A DNA stretch of 64,000 nt from Dioctria linearis (Eukaryota > Arthropoda > Insecta > Diptera > Asilidae): positions 242,127,192 through 242,191,191 of the forward strand of contig OZ005740.1 of assembly GCA_963930735.1 (NCBI GenBank), written 5' to 3'. The translations under genes and the position numbers were made by a program. A model generated the notes under the pieces. That model made no database searches. It was not told the origin of the DNA and saw only the letters and a program-made list of their open reading frames with translations. Positions 1 through 11,478 of this stretch are shown piece by piece; the stretch's first letter is position 1; each line of letters opens with the position of its first letter.

Positions 1-489
1 CCTAAACAAATCTCAGTAATTAAAATCATTAATCAGAGAAAGATAAATTGTCCGCTAAGGTCACTCGACAAAGGTTCAAAGAAATCTTGGAAGTTAAGTA
101 AAGCCCTCAAAAACAAACACTTTAGTTTACCTTTCCTGAAAGTCAGCCAGTCGCTTGCTATTACCAGAAACGAGAAAGCATATGAACTTGGTAATCATTT
201 CTGCAATGCCCACAAAGAAATATGCATTTTTCAAATACTGAAACTGAAACTTTAGTGACAAATGAACTTATTAATCTAACTACCATCTAGCGATCAAAAT
301 TCTAACCAAGATATACAATGTCTGTCTTAAACTTTGTTATTTCCCTATAGGATAGAAAAATGCCAAAATTTTTCCAATACCGAAACCGGGCAAAGATCTA
401 TCTGATGTCTCTAGCTACAGACCAATAAGTTTGCTCAGTTCGGTTAGCAAAATTTTAGAAAAAATTAATTAAATCCAGAATTTCTGAAA

Positions 490-799
490 ATGCCGATAAT
501 TTCAACTGTATCCCCAATGAACAATTTCGGTTTCGACCAGGACACTCGACTATACATCAACTTAGCACGTCACTCAGCACATAAAATCCAACCTACAGCC
601 GCAGTAGCTCTAGATATAGAGAAGGCTTTCGATTGCATCTGGCATGACTGCTTAATTTACAAACTTCTGAATTTGAACTTTCCCATCTATTTAATCAAGA
701 CTATAAAGTCCTTTCTTTTTCACCGTAACTTTAGCGTGCATCTGCGGAATTCCAAATGGACCAACTTCAATATAGCGGCTGGAGTTCCGCAAGGATCTG
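490..799 (+). pseudogene. Reverse transcriptase fragment, fingers and palm (Jockey-type)
   Basis: RT cDNA-synthesis enzyme of a LINE, here only as a fossil. The reading frame shows a degenerate FGFRPGHST-like block, the first catalytic motif ALDIEKAFD (aspartate of motif A), and GVPQGS (motif B) right at the insertion point. The upstream fingers motif SYRPISLL (about 400-440) lies in a different frame, so at least one frameshift separates them. The frame stays open into the inserted element only by chance: the last residues before the stop at 841-843 come from the transposon end. Confidence 0.75.
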
Positions 800-3258
800 C
801 ACGGAAAAAAGAGAATTGTAAACGTATACAGCGACGACGGTAATAGCTAACACTTCTCTGGTTAAATATCAACTAACCATGATTTGATGTGTTATGTACA
901 TATCTCCTGGTTTTTTCTGACATGTTTTATTTTCACCTGAATTATTACAATAACGTATTCGTTGTATAAGTAACATTTCAGTTAAATGTTTTTATACCAA
1001 TGTTGTGTTAATAGTACATCCATTTGTAAATCAATCGAACACTGATATGTTAAATAAACATATCCCTTGTTAATGACACAACTCACGAACAATAAAAATT
1101 TGTATAAGATACAATTTCATTGTCATGATTACAAAAGTGATGTGTATATAACATTTTCTATATAAATGATACAATAAATTAGAAATATAAATGGTATGAA
1201 ATACACTTAAATTGTCATATTAAAGTGATTTATAATTATTTTGTTGATATAACATTTTCTAAGTAAGTGAAACAATGACGTAGAAATAAAAAATTGTATT
1301 TGATACACCTTCATTGTCACATTTAGGAAAGTGATGTATATTATATTATTTATTTTATAACATTCAACGCCAAAAATTTGCCTTTAATCGCTTTTCTTTG
1401 TTTTTTTCGGGTCTTACGAGCTTCGATGTGAATAGAATTTTTCACTCAGTACCATTACTCAATTCGGTTGCAGGGAATGCTGAAATAAAATTTACTAAAA
1501 TACTACAGTATAATACACAACACATATTTTCATATTTTATTCTTTATTTGAACAATTGTATAATAAAACATTAATATTATTTTGTACATATGTAATATGG
1601 GACATGAGTATCATAGAAAGATTTATTAAAATTAAGTTGCATATATATATATTTTTTTATCATAAATTCTTAATCCTTCTTATCAAATTACACACAGGTT
1701 TAAATTTAACGAGTTAATTCTTTCAGTTCCTACATTTTGAGAAGATCAACGGCGAAATTTTCTCCTATAATTTTTCCATTTTGGTACTACTTATTTTTGA
1801 ACGACAATTACTTTTACTTTATATCTTTTATTGTGTACGGCATATTATATATTATCGAATTTTTTTATATTTATTATATTTTTGTTATCACACATTGTTG
1901 TTATTGCACGACAAAATTACTTTAAATGATGACGACGATTTATTTCACGACTGCACTTTTAACTGTCTGACACTAAACTGATGCCTGCAACTTCAGAACC
2001 ATTTAACCAAATAAGCAAACTAAGAACAACAAACGATGTTAACATATAAAATCACTTTCATCACTACTCCTGTTCAATTAATCGAAGTATAATCAAATTG
2101 TAGATACTACAACTTGTTAGCATTTTAAACAAATGTTCACATATATCAAGAACATACACAAGGAACTATAGTAAAAATGAAACTAATTTGGAAGTTGCAT
2201 TTACAACACGTTTTAAACAGAACATTTTCAATGTTTTTATGTTCAATTACATTTCCTGTAAAATTCTAAAAAAAAATGAGGGCTTCCTTACATCAGGTAG
2301 AGGCATGGTATTCTCATTAAATGTGCTGTGGCGTAATTTCGTCCAGAGACTACCTTGTATTCTCGAGGCATCGTTGATTTTATATTGGAGCGAGGCATTG
2401 CTAGCTTACCCTTTGGTTACGTCATCAAGTCGAGGCATCGTCGATTTTATTATTCTAGCGGGACATTGCTGGCTTATATGGCTAGCTAATTTATTCAAAT
2501 GGACAACATTGTGAGGTTATGTTTGTTGCTGGTGCGAAATTAAGATAAGAAAACGATTTCGGACAGGTTATATTCGTCTTCATCTCATTCTTATAATAAC
2601 TGAACTTGTTGTGCAACGTCTCTGGTTGTCGAAATCGAAGACGAAGACTTAGATTCCGACAGGGCCCTCAGCGTACTTTAATATTTAAATGTTTTTTATT
2701 TATCAATAAAAACTTACATTCTAATATGAATTCAGTTATATGTTCATATTTTTCTGTATAAAAATGAATCTATTTAGCAAAATACCTTTGAGTGGACTTT
2801 TTATTGATAATTTGCCGATAAAAAGTGATATATATGTAGTATTTCATTTTTAACATAATCTCTACTGGAATCTTTATTATTATTCTATTAAATGAGACAA
2901 TGACGTAATATCGTGTAGGTAGTAATAAAATAAAATTTGCAAATTCAAGTTAAATGTTTTTATTAATTATAACATATTCAGTACAATTTACCAAAACTGT
3001 GTACAATGTACAAATTTGTAGTAAAATAAGATTTAAAAGAAATGTGTTATAACAAATTATTTAGTGTTGTGATAACATTTTCATTATTTTTAATACATTT
3101 TTTATATACATTTAAAATATATTGCCAAAACATTGAATATGTCAGCAGCAATGTTGGACCTGCTATTTCGGTTATTTTGAATACACCTATTATATTTATC
3201 TAACAAATATCCAGAAACATTTGCAAATTGTACTATTCACAATTCCCTTTTTTCCGTG
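800..3258. mobile_element. CACGG-ended TIR element inserted in the Jockey RT
   Basis: The left end reads CACGGAAAAAAGAGAATTGT and the right end, reverse-complemented, reads CACGGAAAAAAGGGAATTGT: 19 of 20 positions match. Both ends are flanked by TG (798-799 and 3259-3260), a 2 bp target duplication. Removing the element and one TG brings the RT frame back into register across GVPQGS. No transposase-like ORF is visible inside the 2459 bp, and the ORFs there are short and AT-driven, so it looks non-autonomous. Termini and duplication length match the larger element at 28642-35885. Confidence 0.8.
1085..1375. repeat. Degenerate tandem subterminal repeats of the CACGG-ended element
   Basis: About three diverged units of roughly 100-115 bp follow one another. 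Each holds an ATTGTCA-like core followed by AAAGTGAT, then AACATTTTCTA or a close variant, then a GA(T/A)ACAAT block. A further diverged unit in the same orientation lies near 2820-2915. The arrangement recalls the subterminal arrays of the element at 28642-35885, though the sequence is different. Confidence 0.6.
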
Positions 3259-3902
3259 TGTCTATATCTTATATACTGCAGATATTCCCAAACCAAATAC
3301 CGGAAATTTAGCTCGTTTTGCCTATGATACCTGCTTGTGTACCTCAAATGACTCGGTTTCAGTTATGGTAAAAACCCTCGAAACCAATCTTAAAGATCTA
3401 AGCGGACTTCTTTCATAAGTGGAAGATTAAGGTAAATACAAAGAAAACGCAGGCAACGTTTTTCACGACCAAAAGCGCCAACAGAAATTTGCCACACTCA
3501 AACATTAGATTTGGTACTGGTGAAATCAGCTGGTAATCCGATCTAAAATACCTAGGCGTGACACTTGATAAAACACTGACGTACAAGCAACATATTTCTG
3601 CAAGTGTAGATAAATGCAATAAATTAATCAAAGCACTGTACCCCATGATTAACAGAAAATCGATATTAAGTCTCGACAACAACCTCTTAATTTACAGAAT
3701 AATACTCCTGCCTGTTTTGACTAGTGCAGTACAAATCTGGAGTAGTGCTACAAAATGTCATATTAATAAATTACAACTAACACAAAATAAAACTCTAAAA
3801 ATGTTATTGAACTTTCCTAGATTTTATTCAACCAGAAGGCTGCACGACAAAGCTTCCGTCACTCTAATAAATGTATTGCTAGCAATCAAGAAAATTTTTT
3901 AA
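3259..3902 (+). pseudogene. Reverse transcriptase fragment, C-terminal half (Jockey-type)
   Basis: Continuation of the interrupted RT. YTADIPKP lies at about 3270-3295, followed by a decayed catalytic box: ARFAYDT where FADDT is expected, so the second catalytic aspartate is gone. Then come KTLETNLKDL, an out-of-frame stretch near 3420-3550, and a thumb-like region with YLGVTLDKTLTYKQHI (about 3550-3600) ending near 3902. At least two frame changes and the lost aspartate show it is inactive. Confidence 0.75.
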
Positions 3903-4175
3903 GAAGTTATACATACTCAGAAAATCCCCTCATTAGTTGTTTAAGCCAAGGCTAGTAATGGAACAGAATTAGGCCAGTTTCTTAAACATCTCTATTCTAT
4001 TATAAGTTTTAATTTTTAGTCTTAGTTTTTAGTTTTAAGTTTTGTTTTTAGTTTTTTATATTTTGAGGTTTGGTAATTTTTCCTCTCACACAATGTTTTT
4101 TACGGCATTCTAGTCTTAGAGATTTTGTAACACAGGATATATAAATAACAACAATTGAAATGGAAATAAAACAAA

Positions 4176-4619
4176 ATACAAAGAAAAACTTTTATGTTAA
4201 AAGAAAAAAAAACCAAACAAAAATCACGAAAATATCGTGCCAATAAAATTCTTTCAAAGATTTAAGTAATTTCCCGTTGCTGAAGAACAGCAGTAAATTT
4301 TGATACTAATCAAATGTAATTTACAGTAATCTCTAATCAAATTAAATTATACCATTGTGCATATATTATATAGTGGTCGCAAATTTAAATGCTAGATGGC
4401 CATATTTGTACCTGTTTGAGAATACATATATCTCGGTAGCGATAGCATATGATTACTTCTAGCAATTTCTTTCCGTAGAACTTTTTGTTTTAGTTTCTAT
4501 GCTCACAGTTTTTCACATACGATGTGGTTTTTAGTGACTGCGAGGGCATAAGCGTGGGAAAAAGATTCAGATTTCGGATCTGCTATTGTGCACACCTGTT
4601 ATTTTCGTAAAATCGATGA
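4176..4619. other. No recognisable feature
   Basis: AT-rich sequence with homopolymer A runs near 4200 and no ORF, repeat unit or RNA gene that I can support. Confidence 0.5.
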
Positions 4620-5132
4620 AATCTTATGGTACATACACTTACATATACAAAGTTTGCCATTCCATTTGTAACGCACAGAAATAAAGATGGTAGAGCTAAA
4701 TGGATTGGACACCCCCGCATAATATTAAAAGTTATTTTAAACTTCTATGGTAGGCGATCAGAGATAGCTGAGTCGAAAAGTTCAATCATTTTTTTTTTAA
4801 ATTTAATATCAAAACAGCTCAAATCTGGTAACTCCTTCGTAGGGTTGCCAAATAAATATTTCGTATTTCACTATATATTTCGGTGCTGTCTGACAGTGCA
4901 TCGACGTGGGGAGCTCAAATTTTCTACACGATGTTTTCATGAAAATAGTAAATATAATTTCAAAAATGGGCTAAATTGGGCAACCCCTTCTTGGTGTTGC
5001 TACATAAAAATTTAGGGTTTTTACGTATACTATGAAGATGATCAGTCCTAGACCTTTTTATAGTATTGTAAAGTTCATTCATCACGTTATCGTAAGAATT
5101 GGTCTTAGACCACCTCTAGCATTTTTACTTGT
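4620..5132 (+). mobile_element. DINE-1/HINE-like (Helentron-associated) element, degenerate copy
   Basis: Recognised by family landmarks: GTTTGCCATTCCATTTGTAA near the 5' end, two CTCCTTCGTAGGGTTGCC-type blocks, a GATCAGTCCTAGAC block, and a 3' end ATCGTAAGAATTGGTCTTAG running to TTTTTACTTG. The 5' subterminal inverted repeat and the short GTCC repeat seen in better copies are eroded. The element is non-coding, and the 129-residue ORF here is incidental. Confidence 0.65.
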
Positions 5133-5544
5133 TTACGTAGGTAATATCTTTGACACACAGCGAGTATAGGTACCATAGTTCGGAGATCATTGTATTGGCT
5201 GTACCATGCTAAATGACACAACGCATTATAGTTTCATTTGATAGCTTTTGAAACTTAGTAAGCTTAGATTTTCAAGAAATCGTCGGAAATATTTTTAGTG
5301 TCAACTTGGCGCATGTCATAAACTAGTGAATATCCCCGAAAAGTCCTACTTGAACAAAAGGTCATAAGCTAGATAAATTTGGCACTACTTGTAAGCGGCG
5401 CTGAAATTATTAAAAAGTACACCATGAAAAAAAACGCAAGTATTTATACTAGACTCGTATCAGTTTGCTCAGCTTGTATTATGCTGGTATGGAACGACAC
5501 ACAGGTGGTTTATGCGTGTACGTTAATATCTGTACTAGCTGTGT
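5133..5544. other. No recognisable feature
   Basis: Sequence between two DINE-1-like copies. It may hold diverged interior parts of the same family, but no diagnostic end or hairpin is visible. Confidence 0.4.
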
Positions 5545-5732
5545 GTCCCAGGTATTAACTGTAAAAACGATCAGTTCTAGAAGTTCTATTTCACTGACAA
5601 GTTCTTCAGATTATAAAATGCTATATGAAATTGGTTATAATTATTTTTACTGTCAGCTGAACCGTTCTAGAATTAGATGCGAAAAGGCACTTTAAGGTAT
5701 AGTAAGAATTGAACCAATTCTTACTTTTTTAA
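5545..5732 (+). mobile_element. DINE-1/HINE-like 3' fragment
   Basis: Carries the 3' half only: AAACGATCAGTTCTAGAAG, GAAATTGGTTATAA, AACCGTTCTAGAA, and a terminal hairpin at 5701-5725 whose arms are AGTAAGAATT and AATTCTTACT, followed by a T run. The loop differs from the GGTCTTAGACC type of the other copies. Confidence 0.6.
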
Positions 5733-6156
5733 TAGAGAGCAGAGTATATAAATTTTATCTGGCTGGTTGGACATTCTGGAATGGATCAAAACACTTGAAA
5801 TGATGGATACGTGGAGTGCTCCATATAATCTCGTAGCTTTCCTTTTGAGGAGGTAAATCAAATGAAAACAAAACTGCTGCTAAAGCAACATGTGTTTTCG
5901 GCACGCACTAAAACATTCCGGAATCCAACACCCATTCCACTATCTGTATACTTTGCTCTGGTATACTATGTGATTTCTAGCTTTTGTGGCATCTATCGGC
6001 TTACTTCACATCATTCACCAGATATAGTAGTTAATCTAAATGACAACATGCGGCATTACATATATACGTATCAAATTCCTTTAACACCTGAAACAAATAT
6101 TCCATCGCCATCTCAGTTCTTACAGCCGAGTACAAGGAAATCTCCATCCCCTTTTT
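5733..6156. other. No recognisable feature
   Basis: Unique-looking sequence before the next DINE-1-like copy. A 115-residue ORF runs from here into that element and is not supported as a gene. Confidence 0.4.
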
Positions 6157-6834
6157 ATACCCTAGATGAAATCTATAGGGGTATACTAAGTTTGTCATTC
6201 CATTTGTAACACCTCGAAATAATGATGGTAGAGCAAAATGGATTGGACACTCATTCATAATATTAAAAGTTATTTTGATTTTTGCATGTCCGTCCCTCCG
6301 TCCGTGCGCACGGTAACTCGAGAACGCGTATTCTTAGAGAGCTGAAATTTTGTACACGGACTTTAAAAAAAAAAGTAAAATCGAAAATGAGACAAATCGG
6401 GCAACTCCTTCGTGGGGTTGCCATATAAAAATTTCGTTTTCGCTATATATTTGGACACTGCCTGAGAACGCGTCGACGTAGAGAGCTGAAATTTCGTACA
6501 TGTTGTTTTTACTGCATTACTAAATAAAATGTAATGTTAAAAATGATCTAAATCGGGTAACTCATTCTTGGTGTTGCCATATAAAAATTTAGGTTTTTTA
6601 CGGATACTTTGAAAACGATCAGTCCAAGACATTTTTATTGTACTAAAAACTTCTGCAGCATTCGAAATCCTATAAAATTGGTTATAACCATTTTTTCTGT
6701 CCGACAAACCGTTCTAGAAATATATGCGAAAAACAACAACTTGAATAGATCGGTGGCCATACGAAATTTAATACGGGCATTCATCTAGGGTATCATAAGA
6801 ATTGGTCTTAGACCAATTCTAGCTTTTTTACTTG
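6157..6834 (+). mobile_element. DINE-1/HINE-like element, near full length
   Basis: The 5' end reads ATACCCTAGATGAAATC, folding back with CTATAGGGGTAT. It is followed by TTTGTCATTCCATTTGTAAC, a short GTCC-type microsatellite (GTCCGTCCCTCCGTCCG near 6290) and interior blocks shared with the other copies. The 3' subterminal inverted repeat ATTCATCTAGGGTAT precedes a hairpin (AGAATTGGTC...GACCAATTCT) and ends AGCTTTTTTACTTG. The order of 5' subTIR, microsatellite, 3' subTIR and hairpin is that of DINE-1/Helentron-type rolling-circle elements. It sits in a T run, as Helentrons prefer. Confidence 0.75.
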
Positions 6835-6881
6835 TTTCTTTTTAAAATCAGTGCAAGAGCAAAAATACAACAACACACTCA

Positions 6882-7055
6882 ATGGGTCATCCCACATCAG
6901 TATTCTTGATGCGGTATGCATACCGATTTTCTAAGGAAAAACTGAGAAGAAGCAAAGAGTACACTTTGGAGAGATATCTCTTTGTTTCTTCTCACCTCTT
7001 CACCAGAAAACATGTTTGCATACTGCATCAGGAATACTCGTGTGGGATGGCCCAA
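6882..7055. repeat. Near-palindromic inverted repeat (MITE-like)
   Basis: Arms begin AATGGGTCATCCCACA and, read from the other side, ATTGGGCCATCCCACA. They stay alignable through AGTATTC(C/T)TGATGC and GAGAAGAA(A/G)CAAAGAG to the centre near 6968. The two halves fold almost completely on each other. An apparent 91-residue ORF here is a by-product of the palindrome. No clear target duplication is visible. Confidence 0.65.
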
Positions 7056-7329
7056 TTAGTCAGAGAGTTGCTCGAAATTAAAACGAATGATGCTAAATTT
7101 TTCCGTACACAATTGTTTCACAAAGTTCCTGAAAAGGGATGTTTTCTTAAAATATAAAATAACTCTTCAGCGTGTTACAAAGCGCACATTGAATCGATAA
7201 CGTGTTGGCAAAGCAAGATAATTATTTGGTCTCCAGGAATTAATAAAACTATTATTAACTTATTAAAATATAAATGCGGGAACTGGAGGTCGCTAGGGAA
7301 AAGTGAATTTAATGGTTGGATGAAATGGT

Positions 7330-7735
7330 TTATGAGAATGAACTGGAGTAGAATTCCCGACAAGGCCTTATTTATGGGTTTACAGGTTTTTCAAATGGAG
7401 ATCGTAAAGATTCTGTAGCGTCTTCAGCTGTATTATTTATGGTTAGAGGTCATGATCTAAACTGGAAACAATCTATCACGTATTAGTGGTGATGAGAGAC
7501 GAAGGGTTTGCATTAACTAGTAATGTAGTAGTTTACTTTGCAGGATATGTACTAAATAAAATAAGATATTCTTATAATTGTTTACTTGTAAACATTACTG
7601 CTTCCTTCAAGCAAAGACAAAATATGAGAAGTAACTCGGAATATGGTATTTTTAAATTTGATTCAATAGAATTCGTGCACTTTACTGAAAATATTTGGGA
7701 AGAATTCAATAAAAGTATAGCACGGAACTAATATT
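7330..7735 (+). pseudogene. P-element/THAP9-like transposase remnant
   Basis: One frame near 7380-7480 reads SNGDRKDSVASSAVLFMV then RGHDLNWKQS before a stop. This resembles the (A)xVFMVRGxxxxWKQP segment of P/THAP9-family transposases. About 20 bp on, 7486-7731 encodes NVVVYFAGYVLNKI, similar to the YxAGYVxxK block near the C-terminus of such proteins. The pieces are short, separated by stops and without visible TIRs. Recognition is from memory of family motifs, so treat the name as tentative; a different cut-and-paste superfamily is possible. Confidence 0.45.
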
Positions 7736-8429
7736 TTCAAAAAATGGAAGATATTGTAGACTCAACAAATGAGTACAAATTTTGCACAGTGCAAATGTTC
7801 TGATAAGATTTTGTACACATAAAATCAATGAGCGCGTTATTGTCACTTTGCGTAGCTTAGTCATTGTCGTAACGTACCTCTGACAAATCAACTAAAAGCT
7901 CGACTATACACCTGATCGTAGGAAAATGTAGTCGACTATTTGTTACCTTGAAAGTGTGGAGTGAACAATAGTCAGTAGTTTAGCGTATTCGTTAACTGTC
8001 AAAATTTGGCGGAGTGATGCAAAATAGTTTTTGGTAGTGACTTGTCGTTTTATTTTTACTGGGGACCTCTAGCACTTTTTTTTTGTATTTTAATTTTAAA
8101 GCTAGAAGCCTTATTATTTATCAACTAAAAAATTCGATGGTTATCGGCAGCGTTTTTGAGATGTGAATTTCTGAATTTAATTTATGTGCATTATTATAAC
8201 ACATGTCATATTGGGTTTGAATTGTTATTCGATTTACGGATCAAGAGAGAATAATTTTCCTAAAGTTCTCCCTTGAAAATTGAAGTATCTAATAATAAAT
8301 GGAACTTTGCGATGTCAGTGACAAATCAAGTTTTAAATCTTGCAGAACTTTGCCTTTCGTATTAGGTAACTTTATAAATTCAGTAATTCGTATTTATTAT
8401 GTTTTATCAGACGAGTAAGAGCAATCCAA
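7736..8429. other. No recognisable feature
   Basis: AT-rich, with no supported ORF, repeat or RNA gene. Confidence 0.45.
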
Positions 8430-8960
8430 TATAGAAAATGAGGCCGTAGTCTGGTACACTAACGGTTCCAAAATCGAGAAAGGAGTAGGAGCAGAAATAT
8501 GTGGTGTAAAGCCAAGAACTCATATGTATCAAAAGCCTAGGAAATTAAGCCTCAAAATTCCAGGCAGAGGTTAGGGAATCACTAAATTTGCGGCATTGAA
8601 AGCCATCTCATCTAATGTGGGAATACATTCAAGCATTAAAAAGCTTGGCACAAAGAACCACCTAGCATTTCAATGGGTGACAAGGATACTCGGGAATTGA
8701 TGGGAATGATAAGGCAGACTGACAAAAAAAGGAGCATTCATGTCTCTCATAGCACAGGAACCATTTTGAGATATTTCTTACGACACCTGGAAGCTAACCT
8801 TTCAAAACTTGATCAAGAACGAAATGGACCAAAGATGGACTTACTGATAGGCTCCAGACAAGCCAAAAAATTTATTAAAGTACCTTCATCGAAGAAGAAT
8901 CAGGATCTTTTAAGGCTGTTTAGGAATCAACTCAGAATTGTTGTATGAATTGTAAAGAAA
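8430..8960 (+). pseudogene. RNase H domain remnant of a LINE (I/R1-like)
   Basis: In one frame near 8440-8500 the sequence reads AVVWYTNGSKIEKGVGAEIC, matching the TDGSK...GAG opening of RNase H domains of LINE polyproteins. The catalytic aspartate is replaced (TNGSK). ITKFAALKAI (near 8580-8610) and HLAFQWVTRILGN (near 8660-8695) match the later AELxAI and WVPGHSGI(D)GN blocks with the histidine lost. The following region ends RLFRNQLRIVV, like the segment after RNase H. Several frameshifts occur. The associated 3' tail may run to about 9350, where the sequence becomes A-rich. Confidence 0.6.
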
Positions 8961-10214
8961 GCGGTGCACAATACGGCTGCAGTGCAAAGGCCCGCTTAGT
9001 CCTAACGCTACAAAAATCTATATATGTATGTAGGTACATACTATATATACTATTGTTAAAAGAAAATTGCCCGTTCGGTGCTATATGTTTTATGAAAATT
9101 ACAAAGCATTAAGGTTCAATATAACTCACGCACAATCACAGTTGCTTATGTTTTTTTCCCATGTTTAGGAAATCGCAGTCACCTAAAACTCATAGAAACG
9201 ACATCGAATGTGCAAAACATTATAAACTAAAAATAATAAATTCTGAGGAATGGGCAGACCTACCTTGCCCTGCTTGATGAGTGTGGTTGCATCTGATTTT
9301 GCCATCTGTATATAGCCTGTGGTCTAGGCGGGCGATAAAATAAAAAATAAATTAAAATTAGAATTGAAAATAAGAAAGAAATCAATTGCTTATATTATAA
9401 GTCAAGTTAAATATTCTCTGCGCTTATTTAAGCTACCTGACTTTGAAGATTTCTCAAATAAGCTATTCTCTTACAGACTTCAAGGCATACTTATACTTCT
9501 TCGAACGCATTTCTGCGGCAAGACATCTTTATTCCTCACAAATGAAGGCCTGTCTAGAAGGTATAGTGATAAAAGAATACATATATGTGTTTATATTGTT
9601 ACGTCTTATGAGATGTATTCACAATTTACATTGAATAATGAGCGGCAAGATAAATAGCTACTTTTCACAATTCTGTGGTGCTGTATCAAGCGGGAAACGC
9701 AATTCGGCGGTCATCAGTGCTTCAAAATATCAAAACGGTTTGGCTGAAAACGGGGTTAAGTTTGGAAAAAAAAGAGTGAAGTAAAGTATTTCTTGGAAAG
9801 CTTAATCAGTTAGTCACCATTTCCCATAATTCTCTTATGGGAACTAAGAGTGTAACAGGAAGACTCATAAAAGATTCATTTTGGTCATTCATAACTCAAC
9901 GTCCTCAGCTCCTTCATGAAGCCATCAGCTGTAAACCGCTCTGTATAGCTTTCTCTTTCCATTTCAGCATGAAAATTTCATTAGCATCCATATATCTCCG
10001 GAGTTCTTTTATTAATAAATTCTTGATCCCGTAAGCATAACTTGGTACCACATAAAATAGACATTATTATATATATAAAATTCATTCAAACACCACAATT
10101 TCCTGGGCTGGGCTGCAATTTGTTGCAAAAATTAAAGGTAACGTTTTAAAACTTTTCTTTGCAATAATTTCTTTTCATAAAGAAATTTCCGAAGAGTGCT
10201 AATTAGGTAGGCTT
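8961..10214. other. Mostly featureless; possible LINE tail at the start
   Basis: The first ~390 bp may be the 3' tail of the RNase H-bearing LINE, ending in an A-rich stretch near 9335-9365. Beyond that I see only short ORFs with no recognisable motif. Confidence 0.35.
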
Positions 10215-10650
10215 CAGTGTCGAAACTAGCCTTTGTAAGACCCAATGAAAAGAAAATTTAAAGCCCCTCCTTTGCTTATGAAATCGAACGTAGAATGATA
10301 AAAAAATTGAACCGCCCCATTAAATCGAACGTAGACCGCCGAGCGTTGGACGAGAAATTGGCTAGTCGGGAGTAGGCATCTGAAAGCTGGGTGGGTTTTA
10401 TTATAAATGAATTAAAATCGAAATTACACTTCTTTTTAAACTCAACTCACAGTTTATACAGAACACAATATATGTAGAGCGGCACTTTTAAAAGGTCTTC
10501 TTTCGAGATTTGACTTAGATTTCTACTTTTCCTGTCTGTATGCTTAGTAGTGCTATTGCGATAGGCGTTTTGGTCCGTAGAACTTTGAAGATAGTTTTTT
10601 ATTATTTTGAGTTCGGCGGATGCAACGGTAATGGGAATCGTCAAAAAGAG
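10215..10650 (-). mobile_element. hAT remnant: 3' end and transposase C-terminus
   Basis: The minus strand at about 10560-10650 encodes TIPITVASAELKIIKNYLQS. This is the hAT dimerisation block (TIPVTVASAERSFSKLKLIKNYLRS) with the RSFSK segment deleted. The next part, IAIALLSIQ, is in another frame. The element's 3' terminus is at 10215, reading inward CAGTGTCGAAACTAGCC, which resembles the hAT ends at 27438 and 52955. The 5' part is missing. Confidence 0.6.
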
Positions 10651-10870
10651 GCAACAAGAAGTAGACTTCGGAGAAACTTGAACTCAGTTCATTGAATTTT
10701 ATGATTATAAGTTTATCGTGCTTATCTTCTCAATTTCCGGCCGTAGTGTCCTAAGTCCTAACACTCAGCAGAACCTGAAGTGGCAAAACTGGATATTCTG
10801 CTTACAGCTTTAGAGCATTTGTTGTTGTTTGCTCTTCGGTCGCGGATAGTAAACTCGTCGGTGTCAGGAA

Positions 10871-11478
10871 CAGAGCTGGGCAAGTACCAACGAAAAAGTA
10901 CTTAAGTACAAGTACAAGTACCGAAGGCCTGAATACTTCAGCGTAAGTATAAGTACCGTACATATGAAAAGTACTTGTAACTAAGTACTAAGTCCTTTTA
11001 AAATTATTTTTTTATTTACTTTTTTAGAATCTTTGTACGTTGGCAGTAATATAATAAAATGTATGGAGTTTAGTTAGTATTCACAAATAAATACATTTTG
11101 AAAACTATAAGTAACTAGTGGTTACCATATAATAATTTTCAAAAGGTATTTATTTATAATTAGCCACCGGTGCTGCACGTAGAGTAAAACTTTCACTTCT
11201 CTTTATCTATAGAACATGATAAAAAAAACGCTAAATAAGAAAATTCATCAGAATTCATTTAAAAAACATTAACATTTCATTCATTATTTCAAAATTACTT
11301 TATTTGTTCTTAATAATACACGATTTTCATAGTTGTTATCACTTAGCGCATTTCTTCTTGGAGAGTTTATGATAGTCTCGGACGAGAACAAGCGTTCAAC
11401 AGGAGCTGACGATGGAAGACAAGTGTTATATTTTATGAAAAGCGTTTTCAACATAGGATAGTCGTTTAACATAATCTA
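10871..11478 (-). mobile_element. hAT remnant: 3' TIR and C-terminal dimerisation domain
   Basis: It starts with a hAT-like terminus CAGAGCTGGGCAAGTACC at 10871, followed by many AAGTAC subterminal motifs. The minus-strand ORF 11284-11472 contains SSAPVERLFSSETIINSPRR and then NALSDNNYENRVLLRTN, the classic hAT C-terminal domain. It is cut at about 11478, where LINE sequence begins abruptly. No 5' end is found, so this is a 5'-truncated hAT, distinct from the one at 10215-10650. Confidence 0.75.

Larger units (their letters stand above)
1..4175 (+). mobile_element. Jockey-type non-LTR retrotransposon, split by a DNA transposon
   Basis: A 5'-truncated (by the window edge) LINE whose reverse transcriptase (RT) reads on the plus strand. 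The linker before the RT is legible at about 60-240 (KKSWKLSKALKN, then ITRNEKAYELG), followed by SSYRPISLLS at about 400-440, LDIEKAFD near 610 and GVPQGS at 781-798. The RT resumes at 3259 after a 2.46 kb insertion. The 3' region is A/T-rich (AAATAACAACAATTGAAATG near 4145), and I place the end only roughly at 4175. Stops and frameshifts make it a dead copy. Family assignment rests on motif resemblance, not on an alignment. Confidence 0.75.

Noticed and set aside
1085..1375. CRISPR-like spaced repeats
   Set aside because: Units are long, diverged and contiguous, in a eukaryotic transposon; the same applies to the arrays at 28737 and 35134.
1737..1981. Overlapping hydrophobic ORFs
   Set aside because: Poly-T/AT-rich codons inside the CACGG element; no conserved features.
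6882..7157. 91-residue ORF
   Set aside because: Lies over a near-perfect DNA palindrome and has no protein motif.
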